64,000 bases of DNA, taken from assembly GCA_963693305.1 (NCBI GenBank), contig OY855911.1, positions 26,906,939-26,970,938 on the forward strand, in the 5' to 3' direction. Shown here in pieces: positions 12,127-23,433 of the stretch; the stretch's first letter is position 1, and every line of letters starts with the position of its first letter. The DNA is from Meandrina meandrites. Taxonomy: Eukaryota > Cnidaria > Anthozoa > Scleractinia > Meandrinidae. A program made the position numbers and the translations under genes. Below the pieces are notes generated by a model. It did no database searches, had not been told where the DNA came from, and saw nothing but the letters and a program-made list of their open reading frames with translations.

Positions 12127-13151
12127 TGGAACAGGCTAAGTGAAAACCTGCAAAGAAGTTGTCTCTTCTCCACCCAGTGTTTGAGAATTGAGAAATCCGT
12201 TTTATTAGAATTTGATCGAGATCAGTATTACGTATTACCCATTAAAAAGTAGGATTCGCAGGTGCTTTTTTTCTACATACATGTTCGTTGTTGAAATATT
12301 TTGAAACTCCACCCCGCAAGTCACCCCACGCCCCACCCCTCTCGACCTCTGACATTCCACAGACCTGTTGGCTTCATCCCACCCCATCCCACCCATTTTA
12401 ACAGTTCTCCATCCTCCGAAAATTGGCTGATAATTTTCAGGGACGTTTCGCATAGAGAAAATTGCCTTATGCGACTGAAACCGCTATCTGTGGACAGCCG
12501 GATCAAAAGGACCAGAGAAAAGAAGCGGCGAAGAAAAGGGGCTTTTCCTTTCCTTAAAAGGGGGGTGAAGGTGGAATGTACTTGGCACCGATTTCATGAC
12601 AAGAAAATTCCGATGTTTTTAAACAAAAGGGAAGAACTGGTCTTCTTCCTCTCCACTAGATTCACCAGTGATTGCAGTTTATGTCCACAAATGTTATGTG
12701 TTTATCTAGCGAACGTACAGTACTAGAACAGAAATGACACTAGACCAAAAAATATCCTTAGAATGATCATGCAACGTATGAAGTGAATGTGGGGATATTT
12801 TTTACATGTGTACCAAGTATGACTGAAGCGCAAACAAATTTTCGATGTCGTAATATTTTTATTAAACGTGTGCTGGATGTACTGGACTATCCGACCTTTC
12901 GTCATTGTTTTTTCTTTTTTTTTCTTGCCGACGCTGAACGCTAATGAATTCTCTAAACAGATCATTGCTATTTCATATCGTTATTACAGACAGTGAAATC
13001 CACCCGAAAACAATTTGTTACTAATTTTAGTGTGGGAAACCATTGAGAATAGGTTAGTCGTCAATCGACTAAATCGGCCATTTGTATTTATCGTCGCATG
13101 AAAAATAGTATAGAACAAGCTCATCAAGCAGAGCACCCCAGTATCACCCCA
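12127..13151. other. Transposon interior without a recognisable gene
   Basis: Sequence between the minisatellite and the nested element. A plus-strand frame of 141 codons (12301-12726) starts in a proline/histidine-rich low-complexity stretch and matches no family I know. Remains of the element's own gene could be here but cannot be recognised. Confidence 0.4.
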
Positions 13152-13156
13152 GTACT

Positions 13157-14304
13157 CAGGCCCGTAGGGTCGGGGGGTTCGAGGGGTTCGACCGAACCCC
13201 CTAAAATTTTTGAAGTCGGCATTTTTGGGAGGTTGAAAAGGTAAAAAATTTTTACACAAAACAATCAAAAGACTGTGACCGGTCGATTACACGGACGACT
13301 ACCTTCTTTGCCAGGATTATCGGAGGAAGCCGCAACATTTTGGCACTATATTGAGAAGTTCTAATCTTTTGGAATAGTTTATTGATGTTCGTCTTGCTTT
13401 CAATCCTTGTCGTGGCGCCCGCGGCAATCAGAACTAGCGTTAGGTGGCTGGATAAGCAAGCATGCGCATTTGTCAGAAACCAAATTTTCAAGATGGCGAA
13501 ACGCAAGTCCAGCAGTTTTACTTCATTGGATCTGTGGCTATTTCATCTACCTGGCACAAGAAGTTGAGGACCACCGCAGATTTGATTAAATCACACGTGC
13601 ACATTGGAACTGATAACAATGAAAAATAATGAAGAAAAAGTTATATTCATAAAGTCCATAACTTACGTGATTGCAAAATTTTTAGAAAGATTTATTTAAA
13701 ACGTCTCTACATTGAAAACGACGACAGGAAAGAACATTGTTTTGTGGATTTCTGGACAAAGCTCTTAGTCTAAGACAGTGTGTAAGCATTGCAAAATAAT
13801 CCTAATCAAAATTTCTAAAAGTTGTAGAATTACCCCTGGGAACAAACAGATATTCTGTACTTGCTAAGTCACGGAACATGTTTAGTAGTTGTTTCTAAAA
13901 TACATAATTGCATAACAGGTCAGATAATTCATCATTCTTTCATTTTCTTGTCCACTCATCCACCCTGCATGTAATTTTAATATTTGTGTTTTGAAAACTG
14001 TCTAAATGCACACACCCATTTCTGAACATTTCAGAATTCTTTTGGAATGAAAATTATTTTCCGAAGAGCTAATATTGAAGGAAAATGCATCCCACCTCGG
14101 AAATGATGTCAAAATGCAGGAAATGGCACTTGAGAGAACCTGAATTTGCAAAATTTTCTGGGGGGGGGGGGGGGGGGGGGGGCATGCCCCCAGAACCCCC
14201 TAAATACTCGCGCCTTCGGCGCTCGTGTTAGCGTCTCCGGTGCTAAAAAATACCTCCCAAAAAATAAAAGAACCCCCCTCAACAGAACCCACCCTACGGA
14301 CCTG
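13157..14304. mobile_element. Nested 1.15-kb inverted-repeat element with 5-bp target duplication
   Basis: The left end CAGGCCCGTAGGGT is mirrored by ACCCTACGGACCTG on the right, with a single mismatch in 14 bases. The ends are flanked by identical GTACT (13152-13156 and 14305-14309). CAGG...CCTG ends resemble hAT-type elements, although hAT normally makes 8-bp duplications; groups with 5-bp duplications exist. The interior has no transposase and includes a run of more than 20 G from about 14160. It inserted into the larger TTAA element and is therefore younger. Confidence 0.8.
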
Positions 14305-15180
14305 GTACTCAATTATTAAAGGCAAATACACTACGTATGGACAAAACATCGTAAATGTTTATCTAATTTAAATTTCAGCTGAAGAAAAGTAGACAGCTAC
14401 CCGCGGGAAAAGAACCACCTAAAAACTAGATCTAAACACGTTATAAATAATTAAAGAAGTAAAATTATCTCTTTAAGTTCCTATCTACAATAAGCGGGTG
14501 ATATCTATTCGTTTTCCAATATTATTACCGACTCTCACTCAAAACTTGAAAACCCTCGGGAATTGTGACCAGCCGTGTCACGCAATTGTTTACACTTCAA
14601 ACAACAGATTTTCGGCAAAATTAGTGATAAACACAGGCCAACCGGGCCACTGAAAACCATCTCCCCAGAGAGTTTTTTTGATATTATAGCAGATGGGTGT
14701 ATAGTTTACCCATAGAAAGTATTTTTACGATATTTAAAGTTATCGCCCATAGAAAAAAGTGGCAATGTTTTACTGCATAATTTCGCTTGCGACACATTTG
14801 CAAATTTAGTCTGTCAGTTTTGGCTCGTTTCGGGCTCAAAACTAATCTCCATTTGTTTTATTTTTCGCTCAGTCATACAATGAAGACCTAAAAAGATTAA
14901 AAATATCATTGAAAGATTCATGAACAGCTGTAGTATAATGCGCGAGACGATCAAATTTTCACAAAATTCAGTCTAACCGGAAGTGGATTTTGAGCCCAAA
15001 CGGGGCGAAATCGTTTTTTGCATATTTCTACGAAAGGAAGCTGTGTCAGGACAAACTAACTGCAGTCCGTTTAGTTTCTCACTAGGACCTATCTTTGTGC
15101 AAAATATGAGCGAAATCGATTTTTCGACTTGTGCCGCCGAAAGTCGATTTTAGTCGACTTTTGTAGAAAGCGGCACTTAA

Positions 15181-16062
15181 GAAAATAATAAGTTTCATGT
15201 CTATAGAACCACCAGTAAATTACGCCTCATTAGTAGAAGTGGCGGAAAATACGGAGATGCAGCTAAGCGGATGCCTTGTGCCCACGATGACACTGCGTAT
15301 TCTGTACTGCTTAATCGCTTGGATTTGGTTTGTCCAACCTCTATACTGGGTTAAAAATAATAATGGAGTTGTTTTCATGAAGCCTCTCTAAAGTAAAGTT
15401 ATTTTCTGTTTGGTTTATTTGTTCATGTTTTAAAATAATAGAAAGGTTACATGACTAATAATACACATGCAAAAATTTCAGCAAGCTCATTGGCAGAGAG
15501 CACGTCAATTAATCCCAAACAGTGCAGAAAGTTGAAATTGAGTGCAAAAAGATGAAATTGAGTGCAGAAAGTTGAAATTAAGTTGATTGACAGGAAAGCC
15601 GCGAAAGCGCGCCAAACAAAATGGCGGCCGCTGTCGGAGGGTTTGGAGAGAACAAAAACATCAATTAATGCAAAGTTAGACCGATTTAACGAAAATTATC
15701 AGTGTATAAACTAATATACTAGCAACTGGACGTTTGAGCAGCACAAAAGAGGCTCTACGAAACCACTGAAGGCTACCAATCGAGGATTTTCTTTCGCGAC
15801 AGCTCGTATAGAATGAAGATTACAAGCCTGAATTGAAGTCGCACATTTCAGCTCATTCCCATGTAACTGAATGAGGATAAAAGCACCTGATAATGCATGA
15901 CAGAGAGCTTTAAAATTCCGTAGCAGTATTTGGATTTACAAAGCTTGGCAACTCCGTAATGTTTTAACAACGATTCGGAAAGGTAAGCGACTGACCACAC
16001 CATGTTTGCTGTTGTTTGTCGTCCACTTGCAGAGAAATTTTTGTATGTGTATTATTAACAAG
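15181..16062. other. Intron sequence, no exon seen
   Basis: Between the TTAA element and a foldback. It includes a threefold imperfect 25-bp repeat (GTGCAGAAAGTTGAAATT, about 15525-15585). No LRR exon or retroelement coding was found. Confidence 0.5.
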
Positions 16063-16225
16063 TAATCACATGATTTTTCTCCTGCAATTTGGGATAAATC
16101 AGCACTCGTAACTTTTTCAAAGACTACAAATTGCACTCGCCCTACGGGCTCGTGCAATTTGGTTAGCCTTTGAAAAATTTACTCGTGCTGATTTACCCCA
16201 AATTGCACTCGAAATCATGTGATTA
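16063..16225. repeat. Foldback element with about 75-bp arms
   Basis: TAATCACATGATTT.T...GCAATTTGGG.TAAATCAGCAC on the left returns inverted on the right, around a centre GCCCTACGGGC. Arms are imperfect and there is no coding. It looks like a miniature foldback transposon in the intron upstream of LRR exon 8. Confidence 0.75.
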
Positions 16226-16549
16226 CCTATACATATTAGATAAGTTTAAGTTTACATGGCAAGGGAGACTGCTGAGAAATACATCGATTCAATGCCCTTT
16301 CAGTTACTGAATAAGCAACTATCTATCTAACAAGTGATAACTTTTTGTGATTAGCAAAGATCATTCAAAATACATGAACTTTTAAAAGTTGTAAAAAAAT
16401 ACAGTTTATTTGTGATAAAGTTATAAGGACAATTCAAAGCGATACACTTTGAATGGAAAATACGATAAGATATTAGCAGAAGCGCCTTTATATTGCATTT
16501 TACATAAATAAATCTTAAACTAAGAAAATATAAATAGTAACAAACTTAC

Positions 16550-16621
16550 AATTCAAAGAGACCCCATAGCTTGGAGAATATTCCTACGGGTAGAATTCGG
16601 ATTTCATTCGATGCCAATTTC
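16550..16621 (-). CDS. LRR exon 7
   Basis: A 72-nt phase 2-2 exon, acceptor TTCTTGCAG, donor GTAAGT. It reads L-KLASNEIRILPVGIF-SKLWGLFEL. It groups with exons 10 and 11 (x-L-A-S-N-x-I-R). The first intron bases after the donor (GTAAGTTTG) are the same as in those exons. Confidence 0.85.
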
Positions 16622-17033
16622 CTGCAAGAAAATAAAACAGTTTTGGGGTTCTGCCAGGGCGTAGACATAAGACCTGTTGACACTACTGTGGGAAAAAAAG
16701 ATGCCTTTACTATGTTTATAAGCGACACGAAAGGACAATGCTTACTAACGTACAATTTTGCCAACTGAAATAGCCTAAATTATATTCTATGGTTGATCTC
16801 GAGTATCATTTTATTAACGTTTCCGTAAATAAGAGTGTTTTTTTTGTTTCCATTTCGCGTGTGCAGCATATAACACAACACTGCACGACAACATATAACA
16901 CAACGCAACACAGCGTAACATAGCGTAACGAATAATCCATCCACTATTTTTTCGCGCGCCAATACACGTCTAATGGCGCAGATAACAAGATAACAATAGA
17001 GTTGATGTTCGTTGTCGAAAATATGTTTTTGGC

Positions 17034-17372
17034 CCGACTCAGGCTCGTTTTAACCCGAGTCGCAGGTAAAGTTCGCTTACGAGCCAAGGGACCCATCAGG
17101 CCGGAGCTTATCCCGGTTTCCGTAGCATGAAGCGACTGGGAGTATTTCTACTCCCCCCTGGATGGGATGCTAGTCCATCGCAGGGTTACCCCCAGTAGTA
17201 AATTCGCCGGTACCCATTTATACACCTGGGTGGAGAGAGGCACTATGAGAGTAAAGTGTCTTGCCCAAGAACACAACGCCGTACCCCGGCCAGGGCTCGA
17301 ACCCGGACCGCCCGATCCGGAATCCAGCGCCATTAGGCCACCGCGTTTCCCATTGAAACACTAACGGCTCGT
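17034..17372 (-). mobile_element. tRNA-derived SINE with conserved central domain
   Basis: Read on the minus strand, the head has an RNA polymerase III A box (TGGCCTAATGG, 17330-17340) and B box (GGTTCGAGCCC, 17293-17303) with tRNA-like spacing. The body contains CTTGGGCAAGACACTTTACT, GGTGTATAAATGGGTACCGG, CTGCGATGGACTAGCATCCC and a TGATGGGTCCCTTGGCTCG segment. This body resembles the deeply conserved SINE domain described from anthozoans and other animals (Nin-DC/Meta-type); that assignment is from memory. The copy appears nearly full length. Stop-free frames on both strands here are not genes. Confidence 0.85.
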
Positions 17373-18827
17373 GATTTACAAGCTTTCCTTGTGTTCTCCC
17401 AACATCCCGCATGAGTTTATTGCTTCGATAAGCCCCTGGGGAGTGTGGTGTATTGCTTAATTGAAAACCAGGCTTAAAAGTTTACAAAACTTACAAAGTT
17501 CTTTTAAAAAGGAATTACAGAATTCTATAGACAGCCAAGAAAAGTCGTCATTGAGAAGTGTTAAAATTAATCGTGTAGCAGACTAAGCCGGCAGTTTGGC
17601 ATAAAATTATATCTGAACTGAGCAAGTTTCGTTTGCTCGACGAAGACAAACTTACAATCACATCGCTGCCTGGATTCTTCTTCTAGTTTCTGTAATCCTT
17701 CATCATCTTGTTAAGAATTTGCTTCCCCGGTAGGTTTTCCTGTCATTTTGTCGTTATAAAGCTCAAAAGCAGTTTGTAGTTGCAGATGCCAGCGCCTCGA
17801 CTCAATTCAAATTCTTGTTTCTGATTTTCTGATTGCTCCACGGCAGCGGGTTAAAACATATCTTAGCCCTCTGAACTCTCCATTTTAGCACGCAAAATAT
17901 ACCGCAATGCCCGTTGAAATGATTATAATGGATAATTTCCGATGATATTCCCCAAGATGATATTCCTCAGTGATATTTCCCAGATCTCCCTAAGAAGAAC
18001 GGCCCACATTTGACTCTAAACATATAAACAGATATTCCTGGAAGTTTAAAGTGCAAGTGGGTGGCTTTGACAGCATAACTTTTAGAACGATTCTTGTACC
18101 CAAAACAGTGGGCGGATGCCGGAAAGCGTGAGGCCTGTGGGTGAGGTAGGTTAGTCAAAGGCAGGTGGATTGACCCTAAGTACCCAGTGAATGGCTTACT
18201 GAGACTTATAGCCATCGGTATAATTCATTCGGTCGTACGTTCAGCCGTTCTTTTGCTCGCTCGCTCGTTAGCGGGGGTATATATGAGCCTGAAAGATAAG
18301 GTATTTCATCTCGATGTCGCCAATTCAGCGTCCGATTTATTTATTAAAATTTCCTTTTTTGATTACTTGTTTAGATATTTAATCACATGTTTTTGTTGTT
18401 CTTTCTTATTTTGTGCAGAGGTTTTCGACTTGGTTTGGTGGGCGACCCTTTGGGCTGCTGTTTCTCATGGCAGTGACGCATTATCTTCACTTGCAAATCC
18501 TCTCTCGGATGCGGCTTTGGCTGGGCGAGCATCCAGTACTTCGCGTTAGTATTACACTATCTTCAACAGACGGAAGTATTGGGTATAAGATCAAAGCTTG
18601 GTAGCTTTTCCTGATTCTTATTTGCACCTTGCCCTTTATCTCCGTCACTTGATGACTTAAGGAGAAGACAGCTTCTCCGCCAGCTAGATTCAGCGGTTTT
18701 TGCCGTACCATGCGATGGTATCCATTAATAGAATAAACCAAAGGGGTCTATGAGCCACTCGTGAATGCGTTAGCTATATTTGAATCGTTCCTTTGAGCAG
18801 CATAGTATGGATGGGAAATAAAAAATT
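17373..18827. other. Intron sequence, no exon supported
   Basis: A donor-like CTTACAATC at 17650 resembles the LRR exon ends, but the upstream reverse-strand sequence has stops and no LRR pattern. A GCTCGCTCGCTCG run lies near 18256. Nothing else was recognised. Confidence 0.5.
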
Positions 18828-20174
18828 CAGGTCTCCTGACAGGGTGCGGGAGTGCGGGACCGCACAATTCGGTCAAACCCGCACAATCCCGCACAATTCC
18901 TGAAAATCTGCGAAATCCCGCACAATATTGAAAGATTTGCTTAAAAAACTAATTAAATCAGTATTCCTATCGATTGCCGAGACTTCAAGAAGGTTTATAG
19001 GCTATGTTTAAGCTATTTATCTTCCAAAACAATGGAGAAGTCCGCCGCTTTCCACGACTGAAAAGCTCGAGTGGATATAAACATTGAAGTACATGTATTT
19101 GTTACTGAACGGTATCCTGTGCGTGACATTGTGGAAAAAGGCGGTGTTTATATTTTCCCAACTATTTTAATTTTGCTCGTTCGGTCTCTGAACAAAACCA
19201 CAAACGATCCTTAAAATAGATAACAAATGATGTGTAACTCGGACATTTCACGCTCGTCTTGGCTGTTACAACAGTTGTCGGCGCGGTAGCTTTTGTAGAC
19301 AACGCCGTGTCGCCGTTTAAAATGCATGTTTCCTTCAAAAAAATCATGCCGCTTTTTTCCCCAACGCGTTCGCTTCCTCGTTCAGTTTAAATATATACAC
19401 CGGACAGCAAGGACGAAAGGCCGAAGCAATGTATCACCGCGCCGAAATGGCTGTCAATTTGTCATAACTTTTAAAATATTTTCGCAAAGGCGAACGCACT
19501 GATCAAATTAGCGAATTGACAAACAAAAGCGCTGCAACTTCGGGCAAGAGAAAATCATTACCATCTGATCAAGAAACAGAGTTTATTTTTTTGGTTTGAT
19601 CCAAGTGAAGGACGTTTTAATTCAGGAATACAAGTTCTACGCTCTTATCTGTCTTATATCTACTGTAAGTTTTTGCTAAAAATAAAGTGTTATCAAATTT
19701 CATTTAGCAAGCAAAGAAATTTGCATACTGATCTCGGCTCGTTGTTGTGGTTTTTGCAGCAATTTAAGACATTTTTGTGTGAAGAAAATGTAAATCTTTA
19801 CAGGAAAATATTCACTTTGCCTATCGAAGAAAGTAGAACTTGTTCATATAGGAAACCTTTTATTTCGAGGTGGAATTTACGGTTTGTTAAACTTCATCGA
19901 TCGTGTCACGCAACGTGAATCTGTTGATACAATTAACATTGGCCAAAATAGTCGCAAAATGGAGAATGTTGGTTAACGTTAATTGCCAAAGTAAGAAAAC
20001 AATAGTTGTCTTTTTCATTTATCCAGAATTTCTTTCCTGTCAGGTTTTTTTGGGGGCCTTGTAATTGTATATATACTAATATTTGACCGTTCACACGATT
20101 GCGCAGTCCCGCACAATCGCCGTTTTTCACCACACAATTTTCTTTTTTTTTCCCGCACCCTGTCAGAAGGCCTG
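18828..20174. mobile_element. 1.35-kb inverted-repeat element, CAGG...CCTG ends
   Basis: The left end reads CAGGTCTCCTGACAGGGTGC and continues GGG. The right end, inverted, reads CAGGCCTTCTGACAGGGTGC and continues GGG, so about 21 of 23 bases match. Near both ends there are short runs based on CCCGCACAAT. Flanks (AAAAAATT left, AAATATTC right) agree only partly as an 8-bp hAT-style duplication. No transposase is visible, so this is a non-autonomous copy, probably hAT-like. Confidence 0.75.
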
Positions 20175-20490
20175 AAATATTCATTATAGGGATAGCGAGA
20201 CAACTTAGGAAACAGTGATATTGGAGAGAGGTACCTTTGTAAAGCTGTATTTTTATTCACAGCCGAGGGAGAAGACATTTAGAAAGCGCCCGTGAGCATA
20301 CCTAATTTGCATAATGTTAACAACACATCGATGGAAGGATGGAAGGAAGGCTAAACTTCCCCACTATACTCGTTCATTGCGCAAGCGCATTCACGAGTAT
20401 AAAGGACTGAAAAATGATAACGAAACGTACAAAAATTACAAGTAAGTTAAATAAGAAACGTTACGATCTCTATGCGTTGCTCTTTAATGT

Positions 20491-20515
20491 ACAGTGGAAC
20501 CTCCCATTAGCGGAA
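20491..20515. mobile_element. Single Tc1/mariner-like terminus
   Basis: TACAGTGGAACCTCCCATTAGCGG resembles the termini of the complete element at 46642-47152 (CAGTSGRACCTCC...). A matching second end was not found close by, so this is probably a truncated copy. Confidence 0.45.
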
Positions 20516-20689
20516 ACTCTTAGGACCAGAAAAAAGTGTCCTCTTTGGAGAGGTGTCTGCTTATTGGCGTTAAAAATGTAGTGTTTGTATGTGGCTGGGA
20601 CCATAACGGAGTGTACGCTAGCACAGGTTCGATTGTTGTTCAAAAAATCAATTATCTTGAATTCCTCCATTTCGGATGCATGTACTTAC

Positions 20690-20761
20690 AAAAACTGTAG
20701 CCACGCTAAGCTTTGGAATATTCCTTCAGGTAGAACTTCAATTTTATTGTCGTTAAGATCC
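20690..20761 (-). CDS. LRR exon 6
   Basis: A 72-nt phase 2-2 exon, acceptor TTTTTACAG, donor GTAAGT. It reads L-DLNDNKIEVLPEGIF-QSLAWLQFL. It belongs to the DLxxNKxE subfamily with exons 8 and 9. The shared flank TGTGGCTG.GACCATAAC.G occurs about 100 bp beyond the donor here (near 20590) and near 9740 next to exon 8, showing duplication of exon plus intron. Confidence 0.85.
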
Positions 20762-21089
20762 CTGTAAAAAGTGAAATGAAAAATCTATCACCCGAAAATA
20801 CGATACTGATATAGCGATGATTAAAAAAATGAGATTTCATCAAATCCGCAGTCATTTTATCAACGCTTTATTGTTTAAAATCCATATGGGACTGTGACTG
20901 GGATTGTAGAACAGTCACGGAAACCGTATGGAGATGTGCATCCACTAACTTATAGGAATGTTACGAGTGGCGACATAAAAAGGTTACAATTAACCATCTG
21001 AATGCAGTGGTCACATTACACATCTCCGCGGTTTCGCCATAACCTGTACGCATGCGCACAGCAAATAAGCGGTGGAGTGGCGACTATCA

Positions 21090-21116
21090 AAAGTCCACCC
21101 CCCCCCCCCCCCCCCA
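21090..21116. repeat. Poly-C tract
   Basis: A run of more than 20 C bases. Its length in an assembly is unreliable. Confidence 0.9.
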
Positions 21117-21316
21117 ACCTACTTCGCCATGCAACTCGGCTGCACTAGAATGAGCGAGGCGCCTTGATAACACCAGAACGTATTTACTATAAATATCACA
21201 AGCGATGGAAATGTCAGCAATGGAGCAAATGTCAGCAAAAATCAAACATAGCGCGGCAAGGCTTAAAAATTCAAATTCGGTCTGCCTTTGCATATGAGCA
21301 ACCCTTGGAAAGAATC

Positions 21317-21372
21317 AATATCATCATCATCATCATCATCATCATCGTCATCATCATCGTCATCATTAACAT
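21317..21372. repeat. (ATC)n microsatellite
   Basis: CAT/ATC repeats with a few GTC interruptions in the intron between LRR exons 5 and 6. Confidence 0.9.
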
Positions 21373-21836
21373 CATTGCATCCTTTATTTAAACTCAGTCA
21401 GATTTTAAGCACAATGCTTGTGGGGTAGTGTGCTAAACTAATAAATTACTAATATTACTGCTATATACTAGTTATTACATTGGATCCTAATTACTATAAA
21501 AATTAACAATTATATAACAGTTGTAACGCTATAACTTGTCCAAAGAATGTATCTTATATAAGTATTGGATAATTATAATTACTTAACGGCATACAAAACC
21601 AGGGTTCTCACGCGTTGTATCAGTTGGTTGGTCAAAGGAATTGTCGTTTTGACCATGCATGTGCCATATCTCAGATATTCCACAAAAATTTAGGATTTTA
21701 TGGTAAATTTTAGTTTGGGCAAAGAACATTGTTTTAAAATAGTGTACAAAAGCTATAAAATCACGCCAGTTTTCGAATGCGTGACAAAAAGTCAACCACT
21801 GTATTCACAATTAATATCACCTTTATTTGAACCATA

Positions 21837-21993
21837 GAGCGTTTTCACTCACGTGACCAGCGGCCATATTTGTTTGCAAAAACAAAAGACGACTTTTTCA
21901 TAAAAATAGTGTTTGATTCCCGGAGGAATGACTTGGTACACCAATGGTTTTGGAACACCAATAAGGCTGCCGTGACGTCATATGAAAAAGCTC
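21837..21993. mobile_element. 157-bp TA-flanked miniature element
   Basis: GAGCGTTTTCA on the left is mirrored by TGAAAAAGCTC on the right, with one mismatch. Both ends touch TA, as expected for Tc1/mariner-type insertion. Inside are CACGTGACC and GTGACGTCAT, also near-inverted. No coding capacity. Confidence 0.65.
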
Positions 21994-22450
21994 TATCAGC
22001 ATTATTCAAGCTTGAAGCAATATAAATATACCCAGCTTTGCACCATCATGATATGCTTTTTTACATATTTTAAGCGGCGTTCTCAGTACCTCCTGATCCA
22101 AATTTGAAGTTGAACGGTCAAATAATTACAACTATCCAATACTTGTAAACGATACACTTTTAAGACAAGGAATAGTGATATAGAAAGTTGGCTGTGTTAA
22201 AACATTTCTACAGTCAATAGTTTGGACAGGCGAATGGAATAAAAATGGTCGATTTTCAACCCAGTCAGGACTTTCCGAATCTCGCTGAATAAAATGGAAA
22301 ACATCAATTTTCTCGGAAATTCAGAACTATTTGAAGAATGACTACCCATATGCAAAACGCAAACAAATTTGATTTTTTGAGCCTTGCCGCGGAAATACGA
22401 TTCTGTTTGACTTTTGTGGACATTTGCTCTTTAAAAGTTAACAAACATAC

Positions 22451-22522
22451 AAGAACATCAGATTCGACAACTTGGAGAAAATCCCTATGGGAAGATGTTG
22501 GATACCATTCGATCTCAAGTGC
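22451..22522 (-). CDS. LRR exon 5
   Basis: A 72-nt phase 2-2 exon, acceptor TTCTTGCAG, donor GTATGT (the others mostly GTAAGT). It reads L-HLRSNGIQHLPIGIF-SKLSNLMFL, with an intact LRR consensus. It lies near the middle of the visible solenoid. Confidence 0.85.
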
Positions 22523-23433
22523 CTGCAAGAAAAGTGAATATTACTTCTAGTTTATTCAGGGCAATTAAAATGTGAAATGCCCGTTCATGTGAAATGACCC
22601 TCAGTATAAAGATTTTTGTTATGAAAGTGAACGCTAAAAAAGTAGAACGACGTTTCGATAGTTCAACGGTCATGAAATATGTAATAAAAGCGCTAAAATA
22701 TGAAAATGGAGAGACAATGGGTAATGAGAATTAAAAGGCAAAGTAAAATAACTTTGTGCGAACGGCGTGCATATTTGTAAAAGATATAATTAAAATAATA
22801 AAAGGAACTAGCTAATTGTAAGCGAGGAAACTAAAAATACTAAAAAATCTGAACAGATAATTTCTAGCGGATCGAGTCACACTGCTTGTTGGGTTTCGGC
22901 TTCAAGATTTTACTATAAAGGATCTCAAAAATGAGACAGTGTAGTTTGTTTTGGCACTTCTTTAGAATCCTTAAGTTCCTCGCGATGTAATCTGGTCCTT
23001 TCCATGTTGTTCTTTTACGTGACGGCAAATCTTAGTTTTTAACTTTTATTATTACAATTATTTTAATTATATCTTTTACAACAGTGCATGCCAATCACAC
23101 AATGTAATTTTAATTCGCCTTTTAATTCTTATTACCTATTGTCTCCATGTACATATTTGAGCGCTTTTATTAATAATTTATACATGTAATTGTGTATTCT
23201 TACCGTACTTGAAAATGAAAGGTCGCAACGTCGTTTTACTTTTTTAGTGCTCACTTATATAACGAAGTCAATTTAAAATGGACAAGAACAAAGCGTTTTC
23301 CTCTGTTGCAAATTCTGTGAAAAAGTTTTCAACGTGGTTGCAAGCAATCAGTTGCCTGGCGAATATTCCTGTCCAAAGAGTTGTTGATTTAATTCTTAGA
23401 ACGTACAAGACGTGAAACAACAGCTTTGCTTAA

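Larger units (their letters stand above)
10009..15176. mobile_element. 5.2-kb TTAA-flanked DNA element with 600-bp terminal inverted repeats
   Basis: The left arm (10009-10608) is repeated as its reverse complement at 14568-15176, with near identity over most of about 600 bp. Outermost bases read GTGC..CTTTCTAC on the left and GTAGAAAGCGGCAC on the right. Both ends abut TTAA (10005-10008 and 15177-15180), the target duplication of piggyBac and Kolobok superfamilies. No transposase frame survives; the interior holds a 60-bp minisatellite (11604-12126) and a nested element (13157-14304). It lies in the intron between LRR exons 7 and 8. The right arm has about 20 extra bases near its tip. Confidence 0.85.

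Noticed and set aside
11602..12252. 216-codon plus-strand frame as a gene
   Set aside because: It is a 60-bp minisatellite inside a transposon, with an arbitrary start and a non-repetitive tail of only about 40 codons.
12301..12726. 141-codon plus-strand frame in the TTAA element as transposase remnant
   Set aside because: No catalytic or DNA-binding motif is visible and the first third is low complexity.
17148..17412. Overlapping 60-65-codon frames on both strands
   Set aside because: They fall within the SINE.
17650..17730. A twelfth LRR exon
   Set aside because: Donor-like CTTACAATC resembles the others, but the 72 nt upstream on the minus strand contain stops and no LRR residues; the nearest acceptor would give a 34-nt exon that breaks phase.
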